Shown here piece by piece: positions 24,501 to 38,960 of a stretch of DNA of 64,000 nucleotides; the stretch's first letter is position 1; each line of letters opens with the position of its first letter. The stretch is from Acanthochlamys bracteata. Taxonomy: Eukaryota; Streptophyta; Magnoliopsida; Pandanales; Velloziaceae. The translations under genes were made by a program, and so were the position numbers. A model generated the notes under the pieces. It saw only the letters and a list, made by a program, of their open reading frames with translations. It was not told where the DNA came from and ran no database searches. The stretch is taken from NCBI GenBank assembly GCA_019914995.1, contig CM034138.1, forward strand, positions 2,604,001 to 2,668,000. Direction: 5' to 3'.

Positions 24501-27500
24501 ATGGTTCATAGTTTTTATTTCGTGAGGGAGGGAACGTTTCCCAGTTTCCCGCTTCTCCTCCACCGGTGCCGTATCCCTGTTCGCCTCATGGCTTCCTACT
24601 CTTTTTCTCCGCCGCTGCTGACAACTTCTCCCTCTTTGCTCGTCTTCTCAGGTGGAAGGCTCGCAATGAAACCAAAACATTTCTTTCGGATTGATTTCGT
24701 TAGTGAGTTGCTACGGATTTTAATTTGTTGATTTTTGGATCCAGGAGGGACTGCTTTCAATGGAGTTGTCGAGGAATTGAAGAAAGTAACCACCAGAGTT
24801 GCTCACGTTCTCCCTGTCTCTGACGACGGCGGTAGCACCGCTGAGATCGTTCGTGTGCTTGGTATGTTTTCGATTTGGATTTAGTATTTTTACTTGATTT
24901 TGTAGAAATCAAGTTCTAAAATCTTGTGTTTGTTGAAATTTGTAGGCGGACCAGCCGTTGGAGACATTCGATCGAGGTGTCTCAGACTTTCCAATGAAAG
25001 CAATGCGGAGGCTCTTGCTGTTCGTACATTGCTTGGATACCGGTTACCTCTGGATGCATCGGAAGCCAAATTGGAATGGTAACTAAACATGGATCATTTC
25101 TAATGACTACAGTTTGATTTAATGTATGTAGAGTTTGCCTGCAAATGTGCCAATTCAATAAGGAAGTGTTTTTGAGTTAGTTTTGATGGATAAATGCTAT
25201 ATAGGTCAAAATGTGCATTACATGCCTTTGGTATGATCCACTTAGAGCTTGATTGGTGATAAGATATCCATGACTCTATGCTATTGACTTAGTCCGTGCT
25301 GTGGAGATTGTTACTTTTAAGTATGTGAAGCATAAACTTTTTATTTTGCTTTAGCGTGGTGCTTAACTGTTTCTGATTCCTGCAAGTGAGCTGCATTTTA
25401 CTGAAAATTGTTAGTTCTGGGTTTTGGAAAGAAACTTACTCATGGATACCTGTGTGAATATCATTTTGAATGATATACAAGGTTCACTGATATGTTACCA
25501 AGTGCGACTGTAGGTTTCCTACATGTAGATTATAACTTTTAGCTAGTTGATATGGATATGCTATGTTTAGATGGTTTTCTAATTCTGTTTTCTTCCTCTT
25601 TCTGTATCTCCGTTGTTATTACTTGTTGGTTTACTATATTATCCATCTGAATCTCTTCTATTTATTTGCTAGGTAGGTAGAATGGTGGAGGTATTGAGTA
25701 ATGTATGCTGAGTTGAGAATTTGGCAGGTATGAAATTGTTGAAGGAGAGCATCCTCTTTGGGCTGGCGTCTCAAGGCCATATAGAGAAACAATACGCTCG
25801 TTTCTATCTTATTTTCAATATCAGGTATTAATCTTACTGGGGCTTGTGTTTTTGCTGGACTGGCATTTTACCTTGTTGCAGTAAAAATCTAATTCACAAT
25901 GTCATAAGCCTATAGTTGGTGTCTTGCAGATCCTTATGCGGGCAAGTGATTCTTTCTGTTTCAGCAATGGCAGGTAAGAATATTTTTACCAGAAAATATA
26001 GAATGTGACATTTCAGTTAGATTATCTTATTTCGCATAAAAGGGGATGTTTATTATCATGATAGTGCATATAACCTATTTTTAGCACAACAGGTATTTTG
26101 CCTAATTTTTTTTTCTGCTTTCATATGCCCTCTGTTTGATATTCTGAGTCGAAGTTGTGCCCTCTTATCTGTTTCCATTTTGTTACTAACACTCCATGTT
26201 ACTTGTTTATCGATTTTGCAGCATTGGAAATTTCTTCTTTGCTGGGGCTCGCGTGTTTTTTCAGTCCCTTGATGCTGCTATATTTTTGTTCTCCCGTGTT
26301 TCTGAAATTCCCACTGAAAGTCTCGTTCTTCCAGTGGTTTCAACAAATGACAGACTGACCTTAGGATGTGAATTATGGGTATATTTGTTTTCTCCATAGT
26401 GTTGTTCCTTCAAGTTTGGCCGTGTTATTGTACTTCTGCTAGGCAAGAATATGACTTTCTGATAGCAATCATGGTTTAACATCTATAACTTACAAACATG
26501 CTAGCCTTCTTTTTTTTGTAACTGTCGTTGCCATTAATAATAGGAAAAACAACCTGTTTCCTGAGGGGGTTCCAACCTGTTTCCTGAGGGGATGCCAAGC
26601 ACAGCTTCTGATGTAGTCATGTTTACAACTTTTCTGTCAGTTGATCATTTCAGGAAGAGCTTTGTGGCATTGAGTCTCCCAGTTGATATATATGGGTAAC
26701 AGTTGACAAAGAAGTCCCATTCAAATAAGATTAGAATGAGGGTCAGTCCATAATGTCCTAGTTCTTGTGCTTAGATCTTTTAGGATTAGGATTCAAGGTA
26801 ATCCTAAAATGGTTTGACCAAATAAGTAACATGATATCAGTTTAACTCCTAAATCACTTGTTTATATTTTGCTGAGAGGAGTTTAAGAACTGATATGTAA
26901 TACTCCTAAGAGATGTATGAGGACATCAAAACTGTTTTTGTTTATATACAATAAATATGTTTATGAATTAAATTCACCTTCATTTGTTATTTTTATAAAG
27001 ACATTATCTTAGTTGAAAAATTATGCACCAGTTGAGTTGGATGAGCTGTTAGGAACCTAGTGCAAAATTCAATTGTTGTGGAAGCCGTCCATTTCTGTCT
27101 CTTAAGAGTCGATTACGTTCACTGTTTGAATTTCATCTATAGTCCAGGTTATGTGCAGACGACTTCTCTTGTATTATCAACGTTACTTACAGCCTTTTCT
27201 TGGTAATACTTTCGGTTGAGTTTTACAGGATGGAACTATCATACGTGGCCAAAATGAAATATCTCATCCAACAGAGGGACGTATAGGGCCTGTAAATAAG
27301 GTAGACTATGAAAATCTTCCATTTATCCCTATTTTATGGAGATACATATTGAAATTCCTTTTGTTAACTCAGCCATGAAATTCAGCACATTTCGATTCTT
27401 GTACCTTTTTCTCAAGTACTATTTTATAAATTGTTATTCTTATACAGTAAGGATAGCTCTTACTGTATATGAATTCTTTAACTGAAATGGCAACTAATTA

Positions 27501-30500
27501 TTTGCTAATTAACATGCACATACAGAGCAGTATGACATCTGTTCTCTTGTTCTTGAGTGTGAGATCTAGCATGTAATTCTGTACGCGTTCCAATTTGCCT
27601 TTTCTAGATCTTGTCTGCCTCTTTTACGTGGTTCTAAGAAATTCTTTATTTAGGATTGCTCTTCAGTTACCAAACTTCATTCAAGAATAAAGCGGGTGTT
27701 TTACATGTCAAGTGAGGGCCACAACTTATTGCATGAGGTTAGTGAATCCTTACCTACAAGTTGAATTTCCTTGTAATACAGGATTGCTTCTTGGGCTTTC
27801 TTGTTTTTCGTGTGGAGCTTGCTTGCTTTCTAAGAGTTAATCCTTAAAGAGCAATGACAGTAAGATGCTATAGCCAATAGCAAAAACTAACGTAACACCA
27901 CAGTAATTTTTCTTGAGTGCATTGTTACTGTAGGAAGATTTCTATTCATGATGTTTCCAGGGTTATTGTCTTATGTGATTGTTGCTATTTTGTTTACAGG
28001 TTTTTCCTGAAGTCAACCCTACAGTTTTGAAGCAGTTGGATGAGGTTGATTGTGTTGTTTATGCGATGGGCTCTCTTTTTACTTCTGTCTGTCCCTCATT
28101 GGTAATACCATTTATCTTTAAGTTATTTAATATGTTAACTTGTAGCAGTTCCAGCATTCATTTAAGTCAGTATTTGCACCGTAAATCCTGAGTATTGTAC
28201 CTTTCCATCTTTACTCTACACATGATATTTCTGTCAAGGTATCAAGTTTGTAGATTGTGAACAGCTTTTGCTACTCAAGTGAGTTAGAATGATGACAAAG
28301 CGCACTCTACATAATAAGTTCTGTCAATGTCGTTTTCAAAAAATGTGGCTAGATAGAGCAAGTACTTTATATTAATTGTGTCTCGTGACATTTAAATTCA
28401 GTTAACAAGAGACAGTATTAACACTTGCAGTCCATTCTCTAGTATACTTTTGGACTATTTGGATATAGATAACACTGTTATGGTCTCACTGAGACTGGCA
28501 TGTTATTCTTACTAAGTTCGGGTAGAGCCTTTCACCTTTTCCTGAATATCTTCTTTTCTTTTTGGCTTGACCATTCAAAGGTCATAAATTTGAAGCAAAA
28601 CTAAGTTCCTATTACCAAATGTTTGCTTCACATGCATTATGCATATCGTTTCCACAAAACCTTCAATTTGAGCCATTTACTATGATAATGATAGGTGTGG
28701 CACTTTTTAAGTTAAAAAGTATATGGATCTGCTGCATTTTGGGATGTTAAAACAACTCAACTGACCCAATGTTTCTACTCAAAAAATGTGCGATATGATT
28801 TCTCACAGTTGGCACGTGCTTTTAGGTGTTGCTTGGTGTAGGCGAGATCATTGCTAAAAGATCTATACCCAAAGTAAGTGATACTGAATTACTTATCATG
28901 AATTTTGTTTGTATTTTCATTTTGTCAATTTTTAATCTTGAAGGAACTTTATATTGTTTACAATGGAGCACAATGGTGTGAAAGGATCCATAATGGGATA
29001 AGGCTTAGTTGTTGTTGTTATTCTTGAGAAACTTTAAATTGGTTACGTCAATCAAAGGCAGTAGACCATCTTTGACTACCTCACAGAATCTCAGTGAATA
29101 AGCATTTTTTTTTTCAAAATTCCCTGACATTGTAAATTAGGGGATTAGCGCTGTTACGATTTACTTTCTTTCTTATCTTAGGTTTTTTTTTGGTGATTGT
29201 AGGTGCTTTTGTTGAATGGTTCTCATGATAGAGAAACTGCTGGATTTACTGCTTCATGCTTTGTAACTGCAATAACAGATGCTCTGAATCGAACATATGG
29301 AGACCCTGGGAAATCTCTTAAAAATTCTGTAAGCAGTTATGCTTTAGTCTTAATAATATTGCCGCTTCCTGCCAAAGATCTGAAAGCATATATATTAAAC
29401 ATGTGGCTGGTTCATGTTGTAGCCCTTGGAAGATAAGCATCTTGGAGTAAGATTCATCATTTATTCTATAGTTGCTTAGGCTGGTTCATTAATAATGGTG
29501 CTGCTTCCTGCCAAAGATTTCTGAAAGCATATATATTAAACATGTGGCTGGTTAATTTTGTAGCCCTTGGAAGATAAGAATCTTGGAGTAAGATTCATCA
29601 TTTATTCTATAGTTGCTTAGGAAACTATGATGTTTATATGGTGGAATGTCTCTTTTGGTGTTACTTTTCTGAGTGGTTGGTGTTATTAAAGTTAGTTGAC
29701 CGAGAAAGGGCTTTTTTATGGTAACCAACAGCCCAGCCTGTTTAGGATTGTCAACTCACAGTAAAAGTTGATCCTAGTGAATAAATTGTTCCATGGAAAA
29801 AAAAAAAAAGTTTAGAATCCAACATATAAAATTGTCATGGGAAAGTTACTACAGTTTGCTGTTGACTGAAGCACAAGAACTCCCTCGTCATTATTATTAT
29901 ATTATTTACCAGTTTGTAGTTGGATAAGCACGAAGGTGAACCTTATACATACCTTTGTTACTAATGTTAAGAATGTTGCTGTGGTTACGTGTTGTGGATT
30001 CACATCAGCATGATTCAAATTAGGATATCCATATCACTCTAGTACTCTTAGTTGGGCCACTTATGTCATTCCTTTATATGCTCTTTGCAGGCTAGTGATT
30101 ACATTAATGCTATATTAGTCCCTAGCGAAGGTCAAATCCATGCAGATCCTCAAGACCTGGCTTCTCAAGGGATTTTCCATGTGGTATGATGAATTGGCTA
30201 GTTTGCATTAAGTTTACAGCATGACTTGATTTTCTAGGAAAAATTAACTAACAATCTCATTTCTCTTATTACTTGATTTTCTAGGAAAATTAACTAACAA
30301 TCGCATTTCTCTTATTGTAGTCAAATTCACGTCATATCTGGTACTTGCTTAGAGAGTAGATTTCCCGTTTTGACTTTCCTGTTAGGTAGATAATTTTCTT
30401 CTTAACTCTAATCTCAGGTCAAAGTTGACTCCATACATGATGCTAAACTGGGAGTTGTATTTGAACCCAAGTCTTTGATTAAAGCCTTGGTTGATTTGAT

Positions 30501-30525
30501 AAACCAGATGAAGCATTCTGTTTAA
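24501..30525 (+). CDS. CofD/YvcK-like (UPF0052) protein
   Basis: Thirteen exons join in phase to 443 residues: 24501-24651, 24745-24861, 24946-25078, 25728-25824, 25930-25973, 26222-26378, 27229-27300, 27654-27737, 28000-28101, 28826-28873, 29203-29328, 30091-30183 and 30418-30525. All introns are GT-AG. After a 50-residue leader comes the Rossmann-type start GGTAFNGVVEELK (51-63), then SDDGGSTAEIVRVLGGPAVG (76-95) and DIRSRC, the signature of the CofD superfamily. SIGNFFFAG and VVYAMGSLFTSVCPSL match later conserved blocks. CofD transfers phospholactate to deazaflavin in archaea; YvcK of Bacillus binds UDP-sugars. The plant role is unknown to me. A second in-frame ATG at 24588 could be the real start; the leader lacks acidic residues after position 10 and might be an organelle signal. 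Confidence 0.9.
26551..26596. repeat. 23-bp tandem duplication in a CofD-like intron
   Basis: AACCTGTTTCCTGAGGGG occurs twice in direct succession inside the intron after 26378. It is short and probably a slippage product. Confidence 0.7.
29351..29621. repeat. About 141-bp tandem duplication in a CofD-like intron
   Basis: The segment 29351-29480 (GCTTCCTGCCAAAGAT, ATATATTAAACATGTGGCTG, ATTCTATAGTTGCTTAGG) recurs at 29490-29621 with a few differences. It starts 22 bases after the donor of the exon ending at 29328, so the splice site itself was not copied. Confidence 0.9.
30223..30316. repeat. About 47-bp tandem duplication in the last CofD-like intron
   Basis: ACTTGATTTTCTAGGAAAA followed by TTAACTAACAATC and CATTTCTCTTATT occurs twice in a row (30223-30270 and 30271-30316), differing by one base change and a one-base indel. 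It is nearly identical and so probably recent. Confidence 0.9.
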
Positions 30526-32859
30526 CTATTTCCTCATTGGTGCTTCTACATCAGAAGCAGAGGATTACTGATTGGAACAAAATGTAAATACATTTGCAAG
30601 GCAATTTTTCTGGGACCCTATCTAATATAATTGGTACTGTATTGTTCTTTTTCTTTTACAAGTTCATAGCTGAAATCAGTCATTGTGAGCTCAAAAATGC
30701 TAACGGAATTTGTGGTTCATACACAGTGCACTCTTGCAAATATTTTCCCAATATTAATTTTTAACACCTTTTAATATTTCAACAGTTGTTATGGTGCTCA
30801 ACCATAGCTACAACATTAACCCTGCGTCCTGATTCAAAGAGTAGCTCTGATGTCAGATGTTTTGCTGTTGTGCTTTAGGATATGTGTCATCTACTTCACA
30901 GTTACAGTGCAAGCAAGAGGTCCCAACAAATTCGATTCCTCTGTCAGCATGCAAATAATGGAACAATTCATTTTTTGTAGCCTATATCTAGCTCACCTGT
31001 CCTTTCATTTTATTCTCTTGTCATGTTGTTTTTCATATGTTTGCTTGTGATTATTCTGTTGATAGAGAAAATCTTGTGTTCAAAGAATTTGTGTAGCTGC
31101 GGCTGATGAAGTTTGCTAGGTTTCTTAACAATCAGGTCGTCTAAATGTTCTTTATCGATTGGTGTTCCATACTCTTAGCATTGTTTTTGCATAGGTTTGT
31201 AAAGTTGTTGCCATCAAATTTATCATCCTTCGCGTTAAATTTCGTACCAGGTGATGTTCCAGGGAACCGAAACGCTACTTCGCTTCCTTTTTTCCTCCAG
31301 TTGCTTTGTTCTGCAAAGGATATATTTCCTTTTTTTTCTTTCAGTTACACGAGGGCATGATGTTATTGAACTTATTGCAGCAACAAATGCTATAATTAAC
31401 ATGAACAAATTCCCACGTTAATGAAGAAAGATGCATGCGCCCGTTGGATCTCTCATGATAATCGCTCTCTCCACGAAGTAATTTGCTCACGGTGATGTAT
31501 GGCTAAAATTTCAATTCTTTTTTATTTTATAGTTTTAATAATATTTTATAATATTATATATAATTTTTAAAATTTAAAAAACTATTAAAAAATTTATATA
31601 GTAAAATTTAACTATTATTTATTTTTATAATTTTTTGAGATAGAAATTAGAACTTATTTAAACAAATTTAAGATATTTTTGGTTTTATAAAAACTTTTTT
31701 TTTCAAAAACACTTCTAACACTCGGAGGTTATAAGAAACTACTTTTCTGATTAGTCATGAATCACACAAACCATGTACAGACAACCAATTTCGTACAACA
31801 ATGTCAATAAAACATTAAGGTATTATATATACACACAGAAATTAAATTAGAGCTAATTGGCGTGAGAGAGCCCAACCGCAGATCCGTAGGGGTAAGCAGT
31901 AGTTTGTAGTGAAAATTTTCTTTATACCGTCCGTAGAATTTTTCACGTATTTTATTTTGTTTTCTTATTAATTATCATATATTTGTTGAAAAATTATCAA
32001 AATTATGTTTGTTAGGAGTGGCTTTATGTTGCGATTAAGCTTTTGAATTATTCCGTCGGTAACAACTAGCATTTGGTCTTCAACACTTATAAAAATCTAC
32101 GTTATGAGATGTTCAGCACGCGCCGCCGATGAAATCTTACAAAGATGATAACTGAAGATCGGTCAAGCTTGTCTGAATCAGTTTTGTACTTAATAAACAA
32201 AAGTAGAAGATTTGTAGCTAGCTATGTGACCATGCTAAGAAGTTTAGCTAAGGTTATAGCAAGATAATAGATCTTCTGCTCTTTTCAAGTGCTACGGTGG
32301 TCCTATTTAAATCCCATGCACGATCATCAACCACAGGGAGTTGTTTATAATTCGCTCGTCTTCCATGCAGCGTAAGATTCTAAAGTCGTGAAGAGCCTTC
32401 CAAAGTGCTAGAGCTTGTTATATATTATATAGGACCAGCAACGATTTCTAATACACGCGTGACAATACATTTCATGTCCATTTAGCTATCACATATATAG
32501 AATGTACTCGTAAGAATCTAATCCAAATAATTTGTCATAGACTGAATATAGTCTAGCTAGACAGGAATTAAAAATTCTTTATAGTATTTATGATGATTGA
32601 AATTAAGAAAATTCCTAGTGTTCAAAGGTTGAGAAGATGCCCGGATGCAAAGGGTAATAATAGGCTTAGGATTGCAAATTTAAGAAGCAGACAAATTATT
32701 TAGTCCTAAATTCAACGATCATTTCTTTATACTGCCGCCCTCTACTACAATCTCAGTCACTTTAGAGATTCAACGATGTGTAATCCTTGTTCACCATTGA
32801 TCATCTAATTGATTGCCTAGTTCTTCACGCAAGTTCCGCATATGCTTAACGCCTCTCTG
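30526..32859. other. 3' flank of CofD-like gene and intergenic DNA
   Basis: 30526-31440 looks like 3'UTR and unique flank. 31500-31740 is an AT-rich MITE-like block. 31740-32859 is unique and contains the distal promoter of the protease gene. I see no gene here. Confidence 0.4.
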
Positions 32860-32867
32860 TATAAATA
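32860..32867 (+). promoter_or_regulatory. TATA box of papain-like protease gene
   Basis: TATAAATA lies in a CTCTGTATAAATAGCACC context 67 bases before the start codon, which puts transcription start at about 32890-32900 and leaves a short leader. The position and match are typical of inducible plant promoters. Confidence 0.65.
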
Positions 32868-32933
32868 GCACCACCTTGAAGATGCACAACGAGCTCTCGT
32901 AAGTAGTTCCCGGACAAACAATACGTAGCTGAA

Positions 32934-34034
<1,101 letters not shown>

Positions 34035-36055
34035 AGCAAGTCCAAATCCGAAATTTGAAAATGTTAGGCTAGTAAGTAAATTGCTTATAAGATTTGTAGA
34101 CTATATATTTTGTAGTGTGTATTTCTGTATACCATTTGAAAATAGTGTTGAATTGAAAACAAAGTTATAGCTGCATCCTAATTTGCGATTCTATAATGAA
34201 AGCAAGGCGATAGTATGTGTCTTTTATGTTTATTTCTATTTTGGATTCTTTTTTGGTGATAAAGATGGCATTGCCATTTTGATAGTATGTGTCTTTCTAT
34301 TTTAGTTTAAATTCATTCCTAACGCCAGCATCTTATATGAAAACCAACAACTATCTTAGTGCATGTTTTACATTGCTTAATTATTTAGGTGCTTTTTAAT
34401 TTATTTCGGCTTCTCCTTTTTTAATAAGACCTTGTACAGTATTATAATTTTCTTTTAAAATTAAAAAATATAAGTGAATTGTACATCATAAAAATTTTAT
34501 GTGTAAGTTTAATTTTTTGAGATAAAAGTAATATGCTTGTTTTCTAAAAAATTTCAAAATAAATTCCTTCTAAACATAAACTTATTATTTTGAGCACCCC
34601 AAACGAGCCTTTAATTTTCTTATGATGTTTGTATCAGTAATCAATGGTATCCAAGTTTAATATTTTGTGTTCAATATTTAGAGCATATTTAATTACCACC
34701 AAACTCCATTTTTTCTTACAAGATTTTAAGTTTTACACTTTGTGTATTTTAATTATCATTTTAAACATTATTTTTTTCTTCCAAATTTTGAGTTAGACGG
34801 TTCAGATATTTGAATTATCACTTCAACTCTATTTTTATTTTTATATTGAAATCTATTTTTACTAAAATTTTATTTCAAATATCACTTCAGCTATTTTAAT
34901 TATTATCTTGAACTCTACTTCTATTAAATTTTATTTCTCAATGAACTTTACTTTTATAAAACTTAATTTCGTGAAACACAATAGCCTCACTATTTAGCCT
35001 GCTATATGCAGTATAACACTTTCAATGACGACCAGCAATTCGCAGGGAGAGGTTTACTTTCAAATATAGTGTGACACGGAGGACCAAAAAGTTCTCCTTA
35101 CTGGGCAGGAAAGAGGGCCTTGAAGTTGACCCAATTATTTTAGACTAGTTGGGCCAAAGGATTAAGAAATAAGCCTTAGGCCCAAAAGACAAGGCTTGTA
35201 GGCTTGTAGATGGCCTCCTATTTCTGTAGAAAGACTGTAAATACTAACATTTGATTCTCTCACAGAAATATATAATTTATATAATACCACCAAATTAGTT
35301 GTTCATGGAAATCCTTTCAAATGAAGCAACTTCAGCTATGTAAAATGTTGCAGTTAGTAAATATATGGTTGACGACGATGGTGATTGACCGAATGCATGC
35401 ATTCATGCAGCTTGAAGCTATCTAAAGAGTTTGTTAACATTTCCTTATCAGACAAAAACCATCATAGAAGAAGTAAATAAACAAAAGTGGCTAGCAGTTG
35501 TTTTCCAATCCCCACAAAAATGCTCTACAACAATGAAATGAAACGGAGCTCCAACGGTTCTGCACTAAACTACCACTAAGAATAATAGAAAAGCTTTTGC
35601 CATGCTTGATCATTTTAATATAGAAGTTATATAACCTATATATATGACAGCTAAGAAAATAATGGCTGCAATCATGTTTATTCCTACTATGTATATAATG
35701 ATCAATTTGTGCAATGCATGTGATTCCTTCTACGCAGCTAAATCATAGATATGAAAACTAAGTATTTGCTGTTCAATCAAAGAAATATGTTAAAGCTCAT
35801 CAAATTGTATGAACAAGTTCTTCATTCGAAAAACTAGTATAGAAATGCCACTTGCTAAATGTACTATGTTGGTCGCATTCGCATCATGATCTAGGGAGTT
35901 CAATGACATTTTACTAATATTAAAGATGAGCAAATTACTCACTCCCATAAGATAGCTTTATTTTGTAGATAGAATAGGACTGGAAGAAGTTTGACATACG
36001 CCGGAGTTGCTCTGCATCACACTCTTGCCTTGAAACTGAATCTGTCTGTTAGTTA
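34035..36055. other. Intergenic repeats; MITE-like block and a possible LTR remnant
   Basis: 34390-34620 is AT-rich MITE-like. 34677-34990 (start GAGCATATTTAATTACCACC, end TTTCGTGAAACACAATAGCC) is related to the element at 48598-48839. 35090-35330 has the look of an old LTR fragment (GGGCC-rich part followed by a leader-like stretch); family not determined, broken. 35330-36055 shows nothing I can identify. Confidence 0.35.
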
Positions 36056-36301
36056 GGGCGTCTTTACTGATTATATAAACTTATTTTTTACCAAAAAATT
36101 ACACTTTTAGTTTACTTTAATTAAAATAAATACAAAATTAACTCAATTTTTTTACCAACAAATTGTACTTTTGAAATTTCAAATTTTAAAACTAAAATTT
36201 TCACTTTTAATACAAATTAAATATAAAAATTCTTCTTTATTAAACTCATTTTCGAATTTTAAATTCACTTTCAGAAAGTGAATTTAAAGTTAAATAAACC
36301 C
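36056..36301. mobile_element. MITE with TTA flanks
   Basis: Starts GGGCGTCTTTACTGAT and ends, reverse-complemented, GGGTTTATTTAACTTT; TTA lies on both sides (36053-36055, 36302-36304). The 246-bp interior is AT-rich with repeated ACTCA and TTTTAAATTT blocks, shared with sequence at 55560-55760 and 46590-46830. No coding capacity. Confidence 0.5.
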
Positions 36302-36689
36302 TTAATCTCTGACGCACAACATTATCTAAAGATCAATCATAATAGATCATGCATTATATACAGCAAGGATACGAACAGGTAGCCTTCAAGATTGGACCGT
36401 AGGATGGAAGATAATATGGACATGTTAACTAAGCATATAATGCTAAAATTCACTTGCTCTTTCTCATAATTCTGAAGTTGTCATTTTGTAATCTTTAGTT
36501 ATTTCCTGTAGATTCCAACTACCTAGAATTAGGAAAAAGATCCTACTCTAATCATCATGATTGAGTTTCCTTCTTTTTTCTCTACCAGTAAGATTTGCAA
36601 GTTAACCATGCACTAACAAATAGCCTAAAATTCATAGAAGGTTAGTAATAGAGGATGAATTCAATTCCCACGCATACAACTATTAGAAA

Positions 36690-38960
36690 GATATAACACC
36701 AAAAAAATTAATCAAAATAATACACCTAACAAGTCCGGTCCATACATTAGAAATTCTAATCCAATTAAAAAACTTAAACCAATAGATTATTGAACTCTCT
36801 AATATATTAATTTTTATTAATTCTCCTGTAAGATTAACTCAAGAGGGGAGGGATGAAATGAGTTAATCAATAAATTTTTTTGTAAAGTTTAGTTATCTTA
36901 CAGACAGCAGGCTTACAGCCGGCTGAGTCAATTATGTAACCTGCAGACAAAGAATGTTAGAATATTTGCTGACTTAGGTAAAGAGGATAGTACTCAGAGT
37001 ATTTAACGTGGTTCGGCAAAACCTCTTTGCCTATATCCACGGACGCTCTATCACTAGAGTCAAAGCTTCACTAAATCTTTAATAAGCTACATATACACCA
37101 AAAGCAAAGTGCTTTACCAAGCACACTTATTTTCACCGGGTTTTCACCAAGACAACCCCTCACAGCCTACTGGGCACCACTGCTCCTCTGGCTGATATGC
37201 TAGCTCTATTATAAGGTTTAAGAACTTTCACCAAGCTCCACCTGAGCTTCCTTACCCGGTGCCCGCAGCACCTCTGTCAGAAAGTCAGTAAGAAGTTACA
37301 AGAAAGTAAATAGAAGTTGAGCACATGATCTATCTCATGATGGTTAAGTGTTCACGAAGTTTTTCTAATGAGATGATCAGAAAGGTTACTGAGAGAGATA
37401 TCTTCAGTGCGATTAGCAGCAGGATTTTAATTGCTTAAGTAGAGCTGTTGAGTTCTTGTATGTCTTTGTTCGTATTCTATTCTCTCTATTCTTTCTTTGT
37501 TGCTCTGTCTCCCTTCTTATAGAATTTCATTTCTGTGCAGGGCGATTTTTTCGTTGAAGAAGATTGCCGTTGGCGCTCTTTTGCATTGGTAGACCTTTAT
37601 GCCATAGAGGAAGCAGTTTGTCCAGCGTTAATCAACCGCTTTCACAATTGCTTTCAGCTATCTTTGTGCAATGTCTTCATGGCATTAAATACAGTGTAGA
37701 AAAAATTTGAATTTACCCGCCAGTGATTATGAACTTGATTTAGCTAAATTACTGTCTGAAATATGAGAGCTGAGTTGGCTTGTCCATATTAAATGCATCC
37801 CAGGTTGACTGTTTTAGATTTGTTTGACTTCCCAGTCTTGACTTGATCAGTCTAGGTTTGTATAATTTGCTTTCTTTCTTTGATCGTTGAACTTTTCCTT
37901 TTTGTGAAGAGGATGAATTTTTGCTCTTTGTGGATCTTGTATCTGATTTGCTTCAGTGAGTTGTGAGTCCAGAAGATTTTTTAAGCAAAGAGCTTGAGCT
38001 AAAGTTTTGTTGTTGTTGAACCCAATACTCTGTTTTGAGTTATACAGAGAAACCTTCGTATGCTTCAGCGGTTAAGCAGCTGACTGTAGTGTGACTATGG
38101 GATCCTCTGTTCTGTATGCTGTTTGATTTATAAAAGTAGCATAGCAGTTGGCTGCTTAATAATTGTTATTGTCTGTCGTAAGTAAAATAATCTTGATTTG
38201 TCTAATCCTGCAGAACTTGTTTTCAAGTTATTAGTCCAATATAAATCATAATTCTTAATTCTTTGTTATAATCAAAATTAACGTGATAATTCCAACAATT
38301 TTTTTTAATTTTATTTTTATTCAATATGAGATTAATCCACTCACTCTTAAAAACATCTCCTTCTAAAGAGTGAGTTATTCATACTTCTCCTCATTGAGCA
38401 CCTTATCACGCATCAAATACGTCAATCATTTAGAATTAGAGCAACTTGACTCCGAGCACCGTTACTGCATACCAAAAGCAAGCCATCAGAGTCTAACTTG
38501 CTTCGAATTCATATTCACACCTTACGAAAGTCTATGTAAATCACGCGACTCTTAACATACTTATTACATAACCAGTTAGAGATATAATATGCGTCGGTCG
38601 TCTCGCCAGCGCACTGTTTGTGCAATGAGCCAACTATCAGAATCTCACTTGCTCACCCACTGTCAGCGAAAGCTATTACGTGTATCGGATTCCCAGCCAA
38701 ACTATCGATTCTGACCACTGTTGGAGAGATATAATATCAGAAGAGTTAACTAGGATAAAACAATTGAAGCGTCCGGTGTATACACTAGAAAGTCTAATCC
38801 AACCAAAAAATTTAAACTAATAAATTATAAAACTCTGTAATATATCAACTCTTTTTTTTAATTTTTATTCAATATGAGACTAATTCACTTACTTTTAATT
38901 CAATAATCATCCTATATGTTACCAAAATTTCTAGTTCGCCTTGTTAACTTGGCTTGGATA
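36690..38960. repeat. Dispersed repeat fragments, probably LTR-derived
   Basis: A motif of the form CTAATCCAA.C/TAAAAAA.TTAAAC followed by TTTTTATTCAATATGAGA recurs near 36750, 38300 and 38790. At 36990-37280 a TTTAACGTGGTTCGGC block, with CCACGGACG downstream, resembles sequence often met in plant LTRs. The pieces look like broken remains of one or more LTR retroelements; family and age are not determinable here beyond old. Confidence 0.35.

Noticed and set aside
38425-38740. Possible tRNA or other structured RNA gene, because of local GC-rich, stem-like sequence
   Set aside because: No T-loop box (GGTTCGAAT-type) with matching acceptor stem could be found; the stretch sits within dispersed repeat fragments.
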